Positions 1 to 12,355 of a stretch of DNA of 64,000 nucleotides are shown here, piece by piece (position 1 is the stretch's first letter; each line of letters opens with the position of its first letter). A program made the position numbers and the translations under genes. The notes beneath the pieces are model-generated. The model had not been told where the DNA came from, made no database searches, and saw only the letters and a program-made list of their open reading frames with translations. Source of the DNA: Cavia porcellus (lineage: Eukaryota > Chordata > Mammalia > Rodentia > Caviidae); NCBI RefSeq assembly GCF_034190915.1, contig NW_026947545.1, positions 372,001 through 436,000 of the forward strand, read 5' to 3'.

Positions 1-2750
1 TTACATTACATTCACTAGTAGGAGTGAGAAAAACATCACGGGGTGGTGCGCATTGTATGGGTGTGTGTTACATTACATACACTAGTAGGCGTGAGAAAAA
101 CATCACGGGGTGGTGCGCATTGTATGGGTGTGTGTTACATTACATTCACTAGTAGGAGTGTGAAAAACATAACGGGGTGGTGCGCATTGTATGGGTGTGT
201 GTTACATTACATTCACTAGTAGGAGTGTGAAAAACATCACGGGGTGGTGCTCATTGTATGGGTGTGTGTTACATTACATTCACTAATAGGAGTGAGAAAA
301 ACATCACGGGGTGGTGCGCATTGTATGGGTGTGTGTTACATTACATTCACTATTAGGAGTGAGAAAAACATCACGGGGTGGTGCGCATTGTATGGGTGTG
401 TGTTACATTACATTCACTAGTAGGAGTGAGAAAAACATCACGGAGTGGTGCGCATTGTATGGGTGTGTGTTACATTACATTTACTAGTAGGAGTGAGAAA
501 AGCATCACGGGGTGGTGGGAATCGGAGGGTTTGAATTAGGATAGGCAGTGAGTGGCAATGTAGGATGGAGAAAAGCACCGCGGGGTGGTCAGCATTGGGA
601 GGTCAGGGAACATGCAGTGGCAATGTAGGATATGTTTCTGAAAATCGTCGCGGGGTGGTGCGCATTATATGGGTGTGTGTTACATTACATTCACTAGTAG
701 GAGTGAGAAAAACATCACGGGGTCGTGCGCATTGTATGGGTGTGTGTTACATTACATTCACTAGTAGGAGTGAGAAAAACATCAGGGGTGGTGCGCATTG
801 TATGGGTGTGTGTTACATTACATTCACTAGTAGGAGTGAGAAAAACATCACGGGGTGATGTGAATCGGAGGGTGTGAATTAGGATAGGCAGTGAGTGGCA
901 ACGTAGGATGGAGAAAAGCACCGCGGGGTGATCAGCATGTTGAGGTCAGCGAACATGCAGTGGCAATGTAGGATAGGTTTCTGAAAAACATCGCGGGGTG
1001 GTGCGCATTGTATGGGTGTGTGTTACATTACATTCACTACTAGGAGTGAGAAAAACATCACGGGGTGGTGCGCATTGTATGGGTGTGTGTTACATTACAT
1101 TCAGTAGTAGGAGTGAGAAAAACATCACGGGGTGGTGCGCATTGTATGGGTGTTTGTTACATTACATTCACTAGTAGGAGTGAGAAAAACATCACGGGGT
1201 TGTGTGAATCGGAGGGTCTGAATTAGGATAGGCAGTGAGTGGCAATGTAGGATGGAGAAAAGCACCGCGGGGAGGTCAGCATGGGGAGGTTAGGGAACAT
1301 GCAGTGGCAAAGTTGGATAGGTTTCTGAAAAACATCGCGGGTTGGTGCGCTTTGTATGGGTGTGTGTTACATTACATTCAGTAGTAGGAGTGAGAAATAC
1401 ATCACGGGGTGGTGCGCATTGTATGGGTGTGTGTTACATTACATTCACTAGTAGGAGTGAGAAAAACATCACGGGGTGGTGCGCATTGTATGGGTGTGTG
1501 TTACATTACATTCACTAGTAGGAGTGAGAAAAACATCACGGGATGGTGCGCATTGTATGGGTGTGTGTTACATTACATTCATTAGTAGGAGTGAGAAAAA
1601 CATCACGGAGTGGTGCGCATTGTATGGGTGTGTGTTACATTACATTCACTAGTAGGAGTGAGAAAAGCATCACGGGGTGGTGGGAATCGGAGGGTTTGAA
1701 TTAGGATAGGCAGTGAGTGGCAATGTAATATGGAGAAAAGCACCGCGGGGTGGTCAGCATTGGGAGGTCAGGGAACATGCAGTGGCAATGTAGGATAGGT
1801 TTCTGAAAATCATCGCGGGGTGGTGCGCATTGTATGGGTGTGTGTTACATTACATTCACTAGTAGGAGTGAGAAAAACATCACGAGGTGGTGGGCATTGT
1901 ATGGGTGTGTGTTACATTACATTCACTAGTAGGAGTGAGAAAAATATCACGAGGTGGTGCGCATTGTATGGGTGTGTGTTACATTACATTCACTAGTAGG
2001 AGTGAGAAAAACATCACGGGGTGGTGCGCATTGTATGGGTGTGTGTTACATTACATTCACTAGTAGGAGTGAGAAAAACATCACGGGGTGGTGCGCATTG
2101 TATTTGTGTGTGTTACATTACATTCACTAGTAGGAGTGAGAAAAATATCACGGGGTGGTGCGCATTGTATGGGTGTGAGCTACATTACATTCACTAGCAG
2201 GAGTGGGAAAAACATCACGGGGTGGTGCGCATTGTATGGGTGTGTGCTACATTACATTCACTAGTAGGAGTGAGAAAAACATCACGGGGTGGTGCGCATT
2301 GTATGGGTGTGTGTCACATAACATTCACTAGTAGGAGTGAGAAAAACATCAAGGGGTGCTTCGCATTGTATGGGTGTGTGTTACATTACATTCACTAGTA
2401 GGAGTGAGAAAAACATCACGGGGTGGTACGCATTGTATGGGTATGTGTTACATTACATTCACTAGTAGGAGTGAGAAAAACATCACGGGGTTTTGGGCAT
2501 TGTATGGGTGTGTGTTACATTACATTCACTAGTAGGAGTGAGAAAAAGATCACGGGGTGGTGTGAATCGGAGTGTCTCAATTATGAGAGGCAGTGAGTGG
2601 CAATGTAGGATGGAGAAAAGCACCGCGGGTTGGTCAGCATGGGGAGGTCAGGGAACATGCAGTGGCAATGTAGGATAGGTTTCTAAAAACCATCGCGGGG
2701 TCGTGCGCATTGTATGGTTGTGTGTTACATTACATTCACTAGAAGGAGTG
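1..2750. repeat. Array block 1, left copy of a ~7.55-kb-offset duplication
   Basis: Six to eleven A monomers alternate with doublets whose B2 units start at 570, 913, 1257, 1735 and 2615. Positions 1 to about 1520 match 7551 onward at an offset of 7550, rising to 7551 after a one-base deletion near 785 (catcaggggtgg). From about 1530 to 2750 the match continues at an offset of 7895, because the right copy has an extra 344-bp unit (one doublet plus three A monomers) around 9152. Rare shared variants support common descent: aggcgtgag, catctgaaaatcgtcgc-type junctions and cataacgggg. Confidence 0.85.
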
Positions 2751-5700
2751 AGAAAAACATCACGGGGTGGTGTGCATTGTATGGGTGTGTGTTACATTAC
2801 ATACACTAGTAGGAGTGAGAAAAACATCACGGGGTGCTGCGCATTGTATGGGTGTGTGTTACATTACATTCACTAGTATGAGTGAGAAAAACATCACGGG
2901 GTGGTGCGCATTGTATGGGTGTGTGTTACATTACATTCACTAGTAGGAGTGAGAAAAACATCACGGGGTGGTGGGAATCGGAGGGTTTGAATTAGGATAG
3001 GTAGTGAGTGGCAATGTAGGATGGAGAAAAGCACCGCGGGGTGGTCAGCATTGGGAGGTCAGGGAACATGCAGTGGCAAAGTTGGATAGGTTTCTGAAAA
3101 ACATCGCGGGGTGGTGCGCTTTGTATGGGTGTGTGTTACATTACATTCAGTAGTAGGAGTGAGAAAAACATCACGGGGTGGTGCGCATTGTATGGGTATG
3201 TGTTAAATTACATTCACTAGTAGGAGTGAGAAAAACATCACGAGGTGGTGCGCATTGTATGGGTGTGTGTTACATTACATTCATTAGTAGGAGTGAGAAA
3301 AACATCACGGGGTGGTGCGCATTGTATGGGTGTGTGTTACATTACATTCACTAGTAGGAGTGAGAAAAACATCACGGGGTGGTGCGCATTGTATGGGTGT
3401 GTGTTACATTACATTCACTAGTAGGAGTGAGAAAAATATCACGGGGTGGTGGGCATTGTATTGGTGTGTGCTACATTACATTCACTAGTAGGAGTGAGAA
3501 AAACATCACGGGGTGGTGCGCATTGTATGGGTGTGTGCTACATTACATTCACTAGTAGGAGTGAGAAAAACATCACGGGGTGGTGCGCATTGTATGGGTG
3601 TGTGTTACATAACATTCCCTAGTAGGAGTAGAAAAACATCACGGGGTGGTTCGCATTGTATGGGTGTGTGTTACATTACATTCACTAGTAGGAGTGAGAA
3701 AAACATCACGGGGTGGTACGCATTGTATGGGTGTGTGTTACATTACATTCACTAGTAGGAGTGAGAAAAACATCACGGGGTGATGCGCATTGTATGGGTG
3801 TGTGTTACATTACATTCACTAGTAGGAGTGAGAAAAAGATCACGGGGTGGTGTGAATCGGAGTGTCTGAATTATGATAGGCAGTGAGTGGCAATGTAGGA
3901 TGGAGAAAAGCACCGCGGGTTGGTCAGCATGGGGAGGTCAGGGAACATGCAGTGGCAATGTAGGATAGGTTTCTAAAAACCATCGCGGGGTGGTGCGCAT
4001 TGTATGGTTGTGTGTTACATTACATTCACTAGAAGGAGTAGAAAAACATCACGGTGTGGTGCGCATTGTATGGGTGTGTGTTACATTACATTCACTAGTA
4101 GGAGTGAGAAAAACATTACGGGGTGCTGCGCATTATATGGGTGTGTGTTACATTACATTCACTAGTAGGAGTGAGGAAAACATCACGGGGTGGTGCGCAT
4201 TGTATGGGTGTGTGTTACATTACATTCACTAGTAGGAGTGAGAAAAACATCATGGGGTGGTGCGCATTGTATGGGTGTGTGTTACATTACATTCACTAGT
4301 AGGAGTGAGAAAAACATCACGGGGTGGTGCGCATTGTATGGGTGTGTGTTACATTACATTCACTAGTAGGAGTGAGAAAAACATCACGGGGTGGTGCGCA
4401 TTTTATGGGTGTGTGTTACATTACATTCACTAGTAGGAGTGAGAAAAACATCACGGGGTGGTGCGCATTGTATGGGTGTGTGTTACATTACATTCACTAG
4501 TAGGAGAGAGAAAAACATCACGGGGTGGTGTGAATCGTAGGGTCTGAATTAGGATAGGCAGTGAGTGGCAATGTAGGATGGAGAAAAGCACCGCGGGGTG
4601 GTCAGCATTGGGAGGTCAGGGAAAATGCAGTGGCAATGTAGGATAGGTTTCTGAAAAACATAGCGAGGTGGTGCGCATTTTTTGGGTGTGTGTTACATTA
4701 CATTCACTAGTAGGAGTGAGAAAAACATCACGGGGTGGTGCGCATTGTATGGGTGTGTCTTACATTATATTCACTAGTAAGAGTGAGAAAAACATCACGG
4801 GGTGTTGCGCATTGTATGGGTGTGTGTTACATTACATTCATTAGTAGGAGTGAGAAAAACATCATGGGATGGTGCGCATTGTATGGGTGTGTGTTACATT
4901 ACATTCACAAGTAGGAGTGAGAAAAACATCACGGGGTGGTGTGAATCGGAGGGTCTGAATTAGTATAGGCAGTGAGTGGCAATGTAGGATGGAGAAAAGC
5001 ACCGCGGGGTGGTCAGCATGGTGAGGTCAGGGGACATGCATTGGCAATGTGGGATAGGTTTCTGAAAAACATCGCGGGGTGGTGCGCATTGTATGGGTGT
5101 GTGTTACATTACATTCACTAGTAGGAGTGAGAAAAACATCACGGGGTGGTGCGCATTGTATGGGTGTGTGTTACATTACATTCACTAGTAGGAGTGAGAA
5201 AAACATCACGGGATGGTGCGCATTGTATGGGTGTGTGTTACATTACATTCACTAGTAGGAGTGAGAAAAACATCACGGGGTGGTGCGCATTGTATGGGTG
5301 TGTGTTACATTACATTCACTAGTAGGAGTGAGAAAAACATCACGGAGTGGTGCGCATTGTATGGGTGTGTGTTACATTACATTCACTAGTCGGAGTGAGA
5401 AAAGCATCACGGGGTGGTGGGAATCGGAGGGTTTGAATTAGGATAGGCAGTGAGTGGCAATGTAGGATGGAGAAAAGCACCGCGGGGTGGTCAGCATTGG
5501 GAGGTCAGGGAACATGCAGTGGCAATGTAGGATAGGTTTCTGAAAATCATCGCGTGGTGGTGCGCATTATATGGGTGTGTGTTACATTACATTCACTAGT
5601 AGGAGTGAGAAAAACATCACGGGGTGGTGCGCATTGTATGGGTGTGTGTTACATTACATTCACTAGTAGGAGTGAGAAAAACAGCACGGGGTGGTGCGCA

Positions 5701-7550
5701 TTGTATGGGTGTGTGTTACATTACATTCACTAGTAGGAGTGAGAAAAACATCACGGGGTGATGTGAATCGGAGGGTCTGAATTAGGATAGGCAGTGAGTG
5801 GCAATGTAGGATGGAGAAAAGCACCGCGGGTTGGTCAGCATGGGGAGGTCAGGGAACATGCAGTGGCAATGTAGGATAGGTTTCTAAAAACCATCGCGGG
5901 GTGGTTGCGCTTGTATGGTTGTGTGTTACATTACATTCACTAGAAGGAGTAGAAAAACATCACGGTGTGGTGCGCATTGTATGGGTGTGTGTTACATTAC
6001 ATTCACTAGTAGGAGTGAGAAAAACATCACGGGGTGCTGCGCATTGTATGGGTGTGTGTTACATTACATTCACTAGTAGGAGTGAGGAAAACATCACGGG
6101 GTGGTGCGCATTGTATGGGTGTGTGTTACATTACATTCACTAGTAGGAGTGAGAAAAACATCACGGGGTGGTGCGCATTGTATGGGTGTGTGTTACATTA
6201 CATTCACTAGTAGGAGTGAGAAAAACATCACGGGGTGGTGCGCATTGTATGGGTGTGTCTTACATTACATTCACTAGTAGGTGTGAGAAAAACATCACGG
6301 GGTGGTGCTCATTGTATGGGTGTGTGTTACATTACATTCACTAGTAGGAGAGAGAAAAACATCACGGGGTGGTGTGAATCGGAGGGTCTGAATTAGGATA
6401 GGCAGTGAGTGGCAATGTAGGATGGAGAAAAGCACCGCGGGTTGGTCAGCATTGGGAGGTCAGGGAACATGCAGTGGCAATGTAGGATAGGTTTCTGAAA
6501 AACATATCGGGGTGGTGCGCATTGTTTGGGTGTGTGTTACATTACATACACTAGTTGGAGTGAGAAAAACATCACGGGGTGATGCGCATTGAATGGGTGT
6601 GTGTTACATTACATTCACTAGTAGGAGTGAGAAAAACATCACGGGGTGGTACGCATTGTATGGGTGTGTGTTACATTATATTAACTAGTAGGAGTGAGAA
6701 AAACATCACGGGGTGTTGCGCATTGTATGGGTGTGTGTTACATTACATTCATTAGTAGGAGTGAGAAAAACATCATGGGATGGTGCGCATTGTATGGGTC
6801 TGTGTTACATTACATTCACTAGTAAGAGTGAGAAAAACATCACGGGGTGGTGTGAATCGGAGGGTCTGAATTAGGATAGGCAGTGAGTGGCAATGTAGGA
6901 TGGAGAAAAGCACCGAGGGGTGGTCAGCATGGTGAGGTCAGGGAACATGCACTGGCAATGTAGGATAGGTTTCTGAAAAACATCGCAGGGTGGTGCGCAT
7001 TGTATGGGTGTGTGTTACATTACATTCACTAGTAGGAGTGAGAAAAACATCACGGGGTGGTGCGCATTGTATGGGTGTGTGTTACATTACATTCACTAGA
7101 AGGAGTGAGAAAAACATCACGGGGTGGTGCGCATTGTATGGGTGTGTGTTACATTACATTCACTAGTAGGAGTGAGAAAAACATCACGGGGTGCTGCGCA
7201 TTGTATGGGTGTGTGTTACATTACATTCACTAGTAGGAGTGAGAAAAACATCACGGGGTGGTGCGCATTGTATGGGTGTGTGTTACATTACATTCACTAG
7301 TAGGAGTGAGGAAAACATCACGGGGTGGTGCGCATTGTATGGGTGTGTGTTACATTACATTCACTAGTAGGAGTGAGAAAAACATCACGGGGTGGTGTGC
7401 ATTGTATGGGTGTGTGTTACATTACATTCATTAGTAGGAGTGAGAAAAACATCACGGGGTGGTGCGCATTGTATGGGTGTGTGTTACATTACATTCACGA
7501 GTAGGAGTGAGAAAAACATCACGGGGTGGTGCACATTGTATGGGTGGGTG
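2751..7550. repeat. Array block 2, mosaic with an internal ~1.9-kb repeat
   Basis: B2 units start at 3026, 3905, 4583, 4994, 5472, 5816, 6427 and 6905. The stretch after 3905 and the stretch after 5816 are related (offset 1911). Both carry the same rare series: tttctaaaaaccatc, tatggttgtgtg, agaaggagtagaaaa (a one-base-short joint near 4036 and 5948) and cacggtgtgg. The long run from 6905 to the next doublet at 8120 holds 16 A monomers, the longest uninterrupted A run in the window. Nothing other than satellite is visible. Confidence 0.85.
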
Positions 7551-9509
7551 TTACATTACATTCACTAGTAGGAGTGAGAAAAACATCACGGGGTGGTGCG
7601 CATTGTATGGGTGTGTGTTACATTACATTCACTAGTAGGCGTGAGAAAAACATCACGGGGTGGTGCGCATTGTATGGGTGTGTGTTACATTACATTCACT
7701 AGTAGGAGTGTGAAAAACATAACGGGGTGGTGCGCATTGTATGGGTGTGTGTTACATTACATTCACTAGTAGGAGTGTGAAAAACATCACAGGGTGGTGC
7801 GCATTGTATGGGTGTGTGTTACATTACATTCACTAATAGGAGTGAGAAAAACATCACGGGGTGGTGCGCATTGTATGGGTGTGTGTTACATTACATTCAC
7901 TAGTAGGAGTGAGAAAAACATCACGGGGTGGTGCGCATTGTATGGGTGTGTGTTACATTACATTCACTAGTAGGAGTGAGAAAAACATCACGGAGTGGTG
8001 CGCATTGTATGGGTGTGTGTTACATTACATTCACTAGTAGGAGTGAGAAAAGCATCACGGGGTGGTGGGAATCGGAGGGTTTGAATTAGGATAGGCAGTG
8101 AGTGGCAATGTAGGATGGAGAAAAGCACCGCGGGGTGGTCAGCATTGGGAGGTCAGGGAACATGCAGTGGCAATGTAGGATATGTTTCTGAAAATCGTCG
8201 CGGGGTGGTGCGCATTATATGGGTGTGTGTTACATTACATTCACTAGTAGGAGTGAGAAAAACATCACGGGGTCGTGCGCATTGTATGGGTGTGTGTTAC
8301 ATTACATTCACTAGTAGGAGTGAGAAAAACATCACGGGGTGGTGCGCATTGTATGGGTGTGTGTTACATTACATTCACTAGTAGGAGTGAGAAAAACATC
8401 ACGGGGTGATGTGAATCCGAGGGTGTGAATTGGGATACGCAGTGAGTGGCAACGTAGAATGGAGAAAAGCACCGCGGGGTGATCAGCATGTTGAGGTCAG
8501 CGAACATGCAGTGGCAATGTAGGATAGGTTTCTGAAAAACATCGCGGGGTGGTGCGCATTGTATGGGTGTGTGTTACATTACATTCACTACTAGGAGTGA
8601 GAAAAACATCACGGGGTGGTGCGCATTGTATGGGTGTGTGTTACATTACATTCACTAGTAGGAGTGAGAAAAACATCACGGGGTGGTGCGCATTGTATGG
8701 GTGTTTGTTACATTACATTCACTAGTAGGAGTGAGAAAAACATCACGGGGTTGTGTGAATCGGAGTGTCTGAATTAGGATAGGCAGTGAGTGGCAATGTA
8801 GGATGGAGAAAAGCACCGCGGGGTGGTCAGCATGGGGAGGTTAGGGAACATGCAGTGGCAAAGTTGGATAGGTTTCTGAAAAACATCGCGGGGTGGTGCG
8901 CTTTGTATGGGTGTGTGTTACATTACATTCAGTAGTAGGAGTGAGAAAAACATCACGGGGTGGTGCGCATTGTATGGGTGTGTGTTACATTACATTCACT
9001 AGTAGGAGTGAGAAAAACATCACGGGGTGGTGCGCATTGTATGGGTGTGTGTTACATTACATTCACTAGTAGGAGTGAGAAAAACATCACGGGGTGGTGG
9101 GAATTGGAAGGTCTGAATTAGGATAGGCAGTGAGTGCCAATGTAGGATGGAGAAAAGCACCGCGGGGTGGTCAGCATGGTGAGGTCAGGGAACATGCATT
9201 GGCAATGTAGGATAGGTTTCTGAAAAACATCGCAGGGTGGTGCGCATTGTATGGGTGTGTGTTACATTACATTCACTAGTAGGAGTGAGAAAAACATCAC
9301 CGGGTGGTGCGCATTGTATGGGTGTGTGTTACATTACATTCACTAGTAGGAGTGAGAAAAACATCACGGGGTGGTGCGCATTGTATGGGTGTGTGTTACA
9401 TTACATTCACTAGTAGGAGTGAGAAAAACATCACGGGATGGTGCGCATTGTATGGGTGTGTGTTACATTACATTCACTAGTAGGAGTGAGAAAAACATCA
9501 CGGAGTGGT
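7551..9509. repeat. Array block 3, right copy of block 1 with an extra unit
   Basis: B2 units start at 8120, 8464, 8808 and 9152. The order and rare variants of 1-1520 are repeated here at offset 7550-7551, including aggcgtgag, the cataacgggg monomer, the gttgagg-type B2 at 8464 and the gctttgtatgg monomer after 8808. The doublet at 9152 (ggaattggaaggtctg) and its three A monomers have no counterpart in block 1. They are an insertion here or a loss there. Nothing other than satellite is visible. Confidence 0.85.
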
Positions 9510-12355
9510 GCGCATTGTATGGGTGTGTGTTACATTACATTCACTAGTAGGAGTGTGAAAAGCATCACGGGGTGGTGGGAATCGGAGGGTTTGAATTAGG
9601 ATAGGCAGTGAGTGGCAATGTAGGATGGAGAAAAGCACCGCGGGGTGGTCAGCATTGGGAGGTCAGGGAACATGCAGTGGCAATGTAGGATAGGTTTCTG
9701 AAAATCATCGCGGGGTGGTGCGCATTATATGGGTGTGTGTTACATTACATTCACTAGTAGGAGTGAGAAAAACATCACGAGGTGGTGGGCATTGTATGGG
9801 TGTGTGTTACATTACATTCACTAGTAGGAGTGAGAAAAATATCACGAGGTGGTGCGCATTGTATGGGTGTGTGTTACATTACATTCACTAGTAGGAGTGA
9901 GAAAAACATCACGGGGTGGTGCGCATTGTATGGGTGTGTGTTACATTACATTCACTAGTAGGAGTGAGAAAAACATCACGGGGTGGTGCGCATTGTATGG
10001 GTGTGTGTTACATTACATTCACTAGTAGGAGTGAGAAAAATATCACGGGGTGGTGCGCATTGTATGGGTGTGTGCTACATTACATTCACTAGCAGGAGTG
10101 GGAAAAACATCACGGGGTGGTGCGCATTGTATGGGTGTGTGCTACATTACATTCACTAGTAGGAGTGAGAAAAACATCACGGGGTGGTGCGCATTGTATG
10201 GGTGTGTGTCACATAACATTCACTAGTAGGAGTGAGAAAAACATCACGGGGTGGTTCGCATTGTATGGGTGTGTGTTACATTACATTCACTAGTAGGAGT
10301 GAGAAAAACATCACGGGGTGGTACGCATTGTATGGGTGTGTGTTACATTACATTCACTAGTAGGAGTGAGAAAAACATCACGGGGTTTTGCGCATTGTAT
10401 GGGTGTGTGTTACATTACATTCACTAGTAGGAGTGAGAAAAAGATCACGGGGTGGTGTGAATCGGAGTGTCTGAATTATGAGAGGCAGTGAGTGGCAATG
10501 TAGGATGGAGAAAAGCACCGCGGGTTGCTCAGCATAGGGAGGTCAGGGAACATGCAGTGGCAATGTAGGATAGGTTTCTAAAAACCATCGCATTGTATGG
10601 TTGTGTGTTACATTACATTCACTAGAAGGAGTGAGAAAAACATCACGGGGTGGTGCGCATTGTATGGGTGTGTGCTACATTACATTCACTAGTAGGAGTG
10701 AGAAAAACATCACGGGGTGGTGCGCATTGTATGGGTGTGTGTTACATAACATTCCCTAGTAGGAGTGAGAAAAACATCACGGGGTGGTTCGCATTGTATG
10801 GGTGTGTGTTACATTACATTCACTAGTAGGAGTGAGAAAAACATCACGGGGTGGTACGCATTGTATGGGTGTGTGTTACATTACATTCACTAGTAGGAGT
10901 GAGAAAAACATCACGGGGTGGTGCGCATTGTATGGGTGTGTGTTACATTACATTCACTAGTAGGAGTGAGAAAAAGATCACGGGGTGGTGTGAATCGGAG
11001 TGTCTGAATTATGATAGGCAGTGAGTGGCAATGTAGGATGGAGAAAAGCACCGCGGGTTGGTCAGCATGTGGAGGTCAGGGAACATGCAGTGGCAATGTA
11101 GGATAGGTTTCTAAAAATCATCGCGGGGTGGTGCGCATTGTATGGTTGTGTGTTACATTACATTCACTAGAAGGAGTAGAAAAACATCACGGTGTGGTGC
11201 GCATTGTATGGGTGTGTGTTACATTACATTCACTAGTAGGAGTGAGAAAAACATCACGGGGTGCTGCGCATTGTATGGGTGTGTGTTACATTACATTCAC
11301 TAGTAGGAGTGAGGAAAACATCACGGGGTGGTGCGCATTGTATGGGTGTGTGTTACATTACATTCACTAGTAGGAGTGAGAAAAACATCACGGGGTGGTG
11401 CGCATTGTATGGGTGTGTGTTACATTACATTCACTAGTCGGAGTGAGAAAAACATCACGGGGTGGTGCGCATTGTATGGGTGTGTGTTACATTACATTCA
11501 CTAGTAGGAGAGAGAAAAACGTCACGGGGTGGTGTGAATCGGAGTGTCTGAATTAGGATAGGCAGTGAGTGGCAATGTAGGATGGAGAAAAGCACCGTGG
11601 GGTGGTCAGCATTGGGAGGTCAGGGAAAATGCAGTGGCAATGTAGGATAGGTTTCTGAAAAAGATAGCGGGGTGGTGCGCATTGTTTGGGTGTGTGTTAC
11701 ATTACATTCACTAGTAGGAGTGAGAAAAACATCACGGGGTGATGCGCATTGAATGGGTGTGTGTTACATTACATTCACTAGTAGGAGTGAGAAAAACATC
11801 ACGGGGTGGTGCGCATTGTATGGGTGTGTCTTACATTATATTCACTAGTAGGAGTGAGAAAAACATCACGGGGTGTTGCGCATTGTATGGGTGTGTGTTA
11901 CATTACATTCATTAGTAGGAGTGAGAAAAACATCATGGGATGGTGCGCATTGTATGGGTGTGTGTTACATTACATTCAAAAGTAGGAGTGAGAAAAACAT
12001 CACGGGGTGGTGTGAATCGGAGGGTCTGAATTAGGATAGGCAGTGAGTGGCAATGTAGGATGGAGAAAAGCACCGCGGGGTGGTCAGCATGGTGAGGTCA
12101 GGGAACATGCATTGGCAATGTAGGATAGGTTTCTGAAAAACATCGCGGGGTGGTGCGCATTGTATGGGTGTGTGTTACATTACATTCACTAGTAGGAGTG
12201 AGAAAAACATCACGGGGTGGTGCGCATTGTATGGGTGTGTGTTACATTACATTCACTAGTAGGAGTGAGAAAAACATCACGGGGTGGTGCGCATTGTATG
12301 GGTGTGTGTTACATTACATTCACTAGTAGGAGTGAGAAAAACATCACGGGGTGGT
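9510..12355. repeat. 2846-bp tandem segment, copy 1
   Basis: B2 units start at 9630, 10510, 11043, 11587 and 12065. Each of these five has a partner exactly 2846 bp downstream. Shared rare marks include gagtgtgaaaagc at 9551, a 12-bp deletion at the B2-to-A joint at 10590 (catcg joined to cattg), the agaaggagtagaaaa joint near 11170, aggagagagaaaaacgtc near 11508 and the tcaaaagtagg monomer near 11978. The left boundary is placed after the cggagtgg variant near 9503, which the second copy lacks. The first part also resembles block 1 at offset 7895. Confidence 0.9.
12202..12268 (+). repeat. Reference A monomer (67 bp)
   Basis: This is a representative copy of the commonest unit. It begins at the head gaaaaacatcac and ends just before the next head at 12269, giving exactly 67 bp. 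The tail contains short internal repetition (ttaca ttaca ttcac) and the palindrome ACTAGT. TGCGCA lies just after the head. Common variants elsewhere include catg or catcgc in place of cacg, gtgtgcatt or gtgcacatt in place of gtgcgcatt, cattttatgg, aggcgtgag and gaggaaaac. Several hit the two CpGs, which suggests deamination of methylated cytosines. Confidence 0.95.

Noticed and set aside
12202..12268. G-quadruplex-forming repeat
   Set aside because: Each monomer has only two G runs of three or more, separated by about 15 to 45 bases, so loops would be too long for a typical quadruplex.
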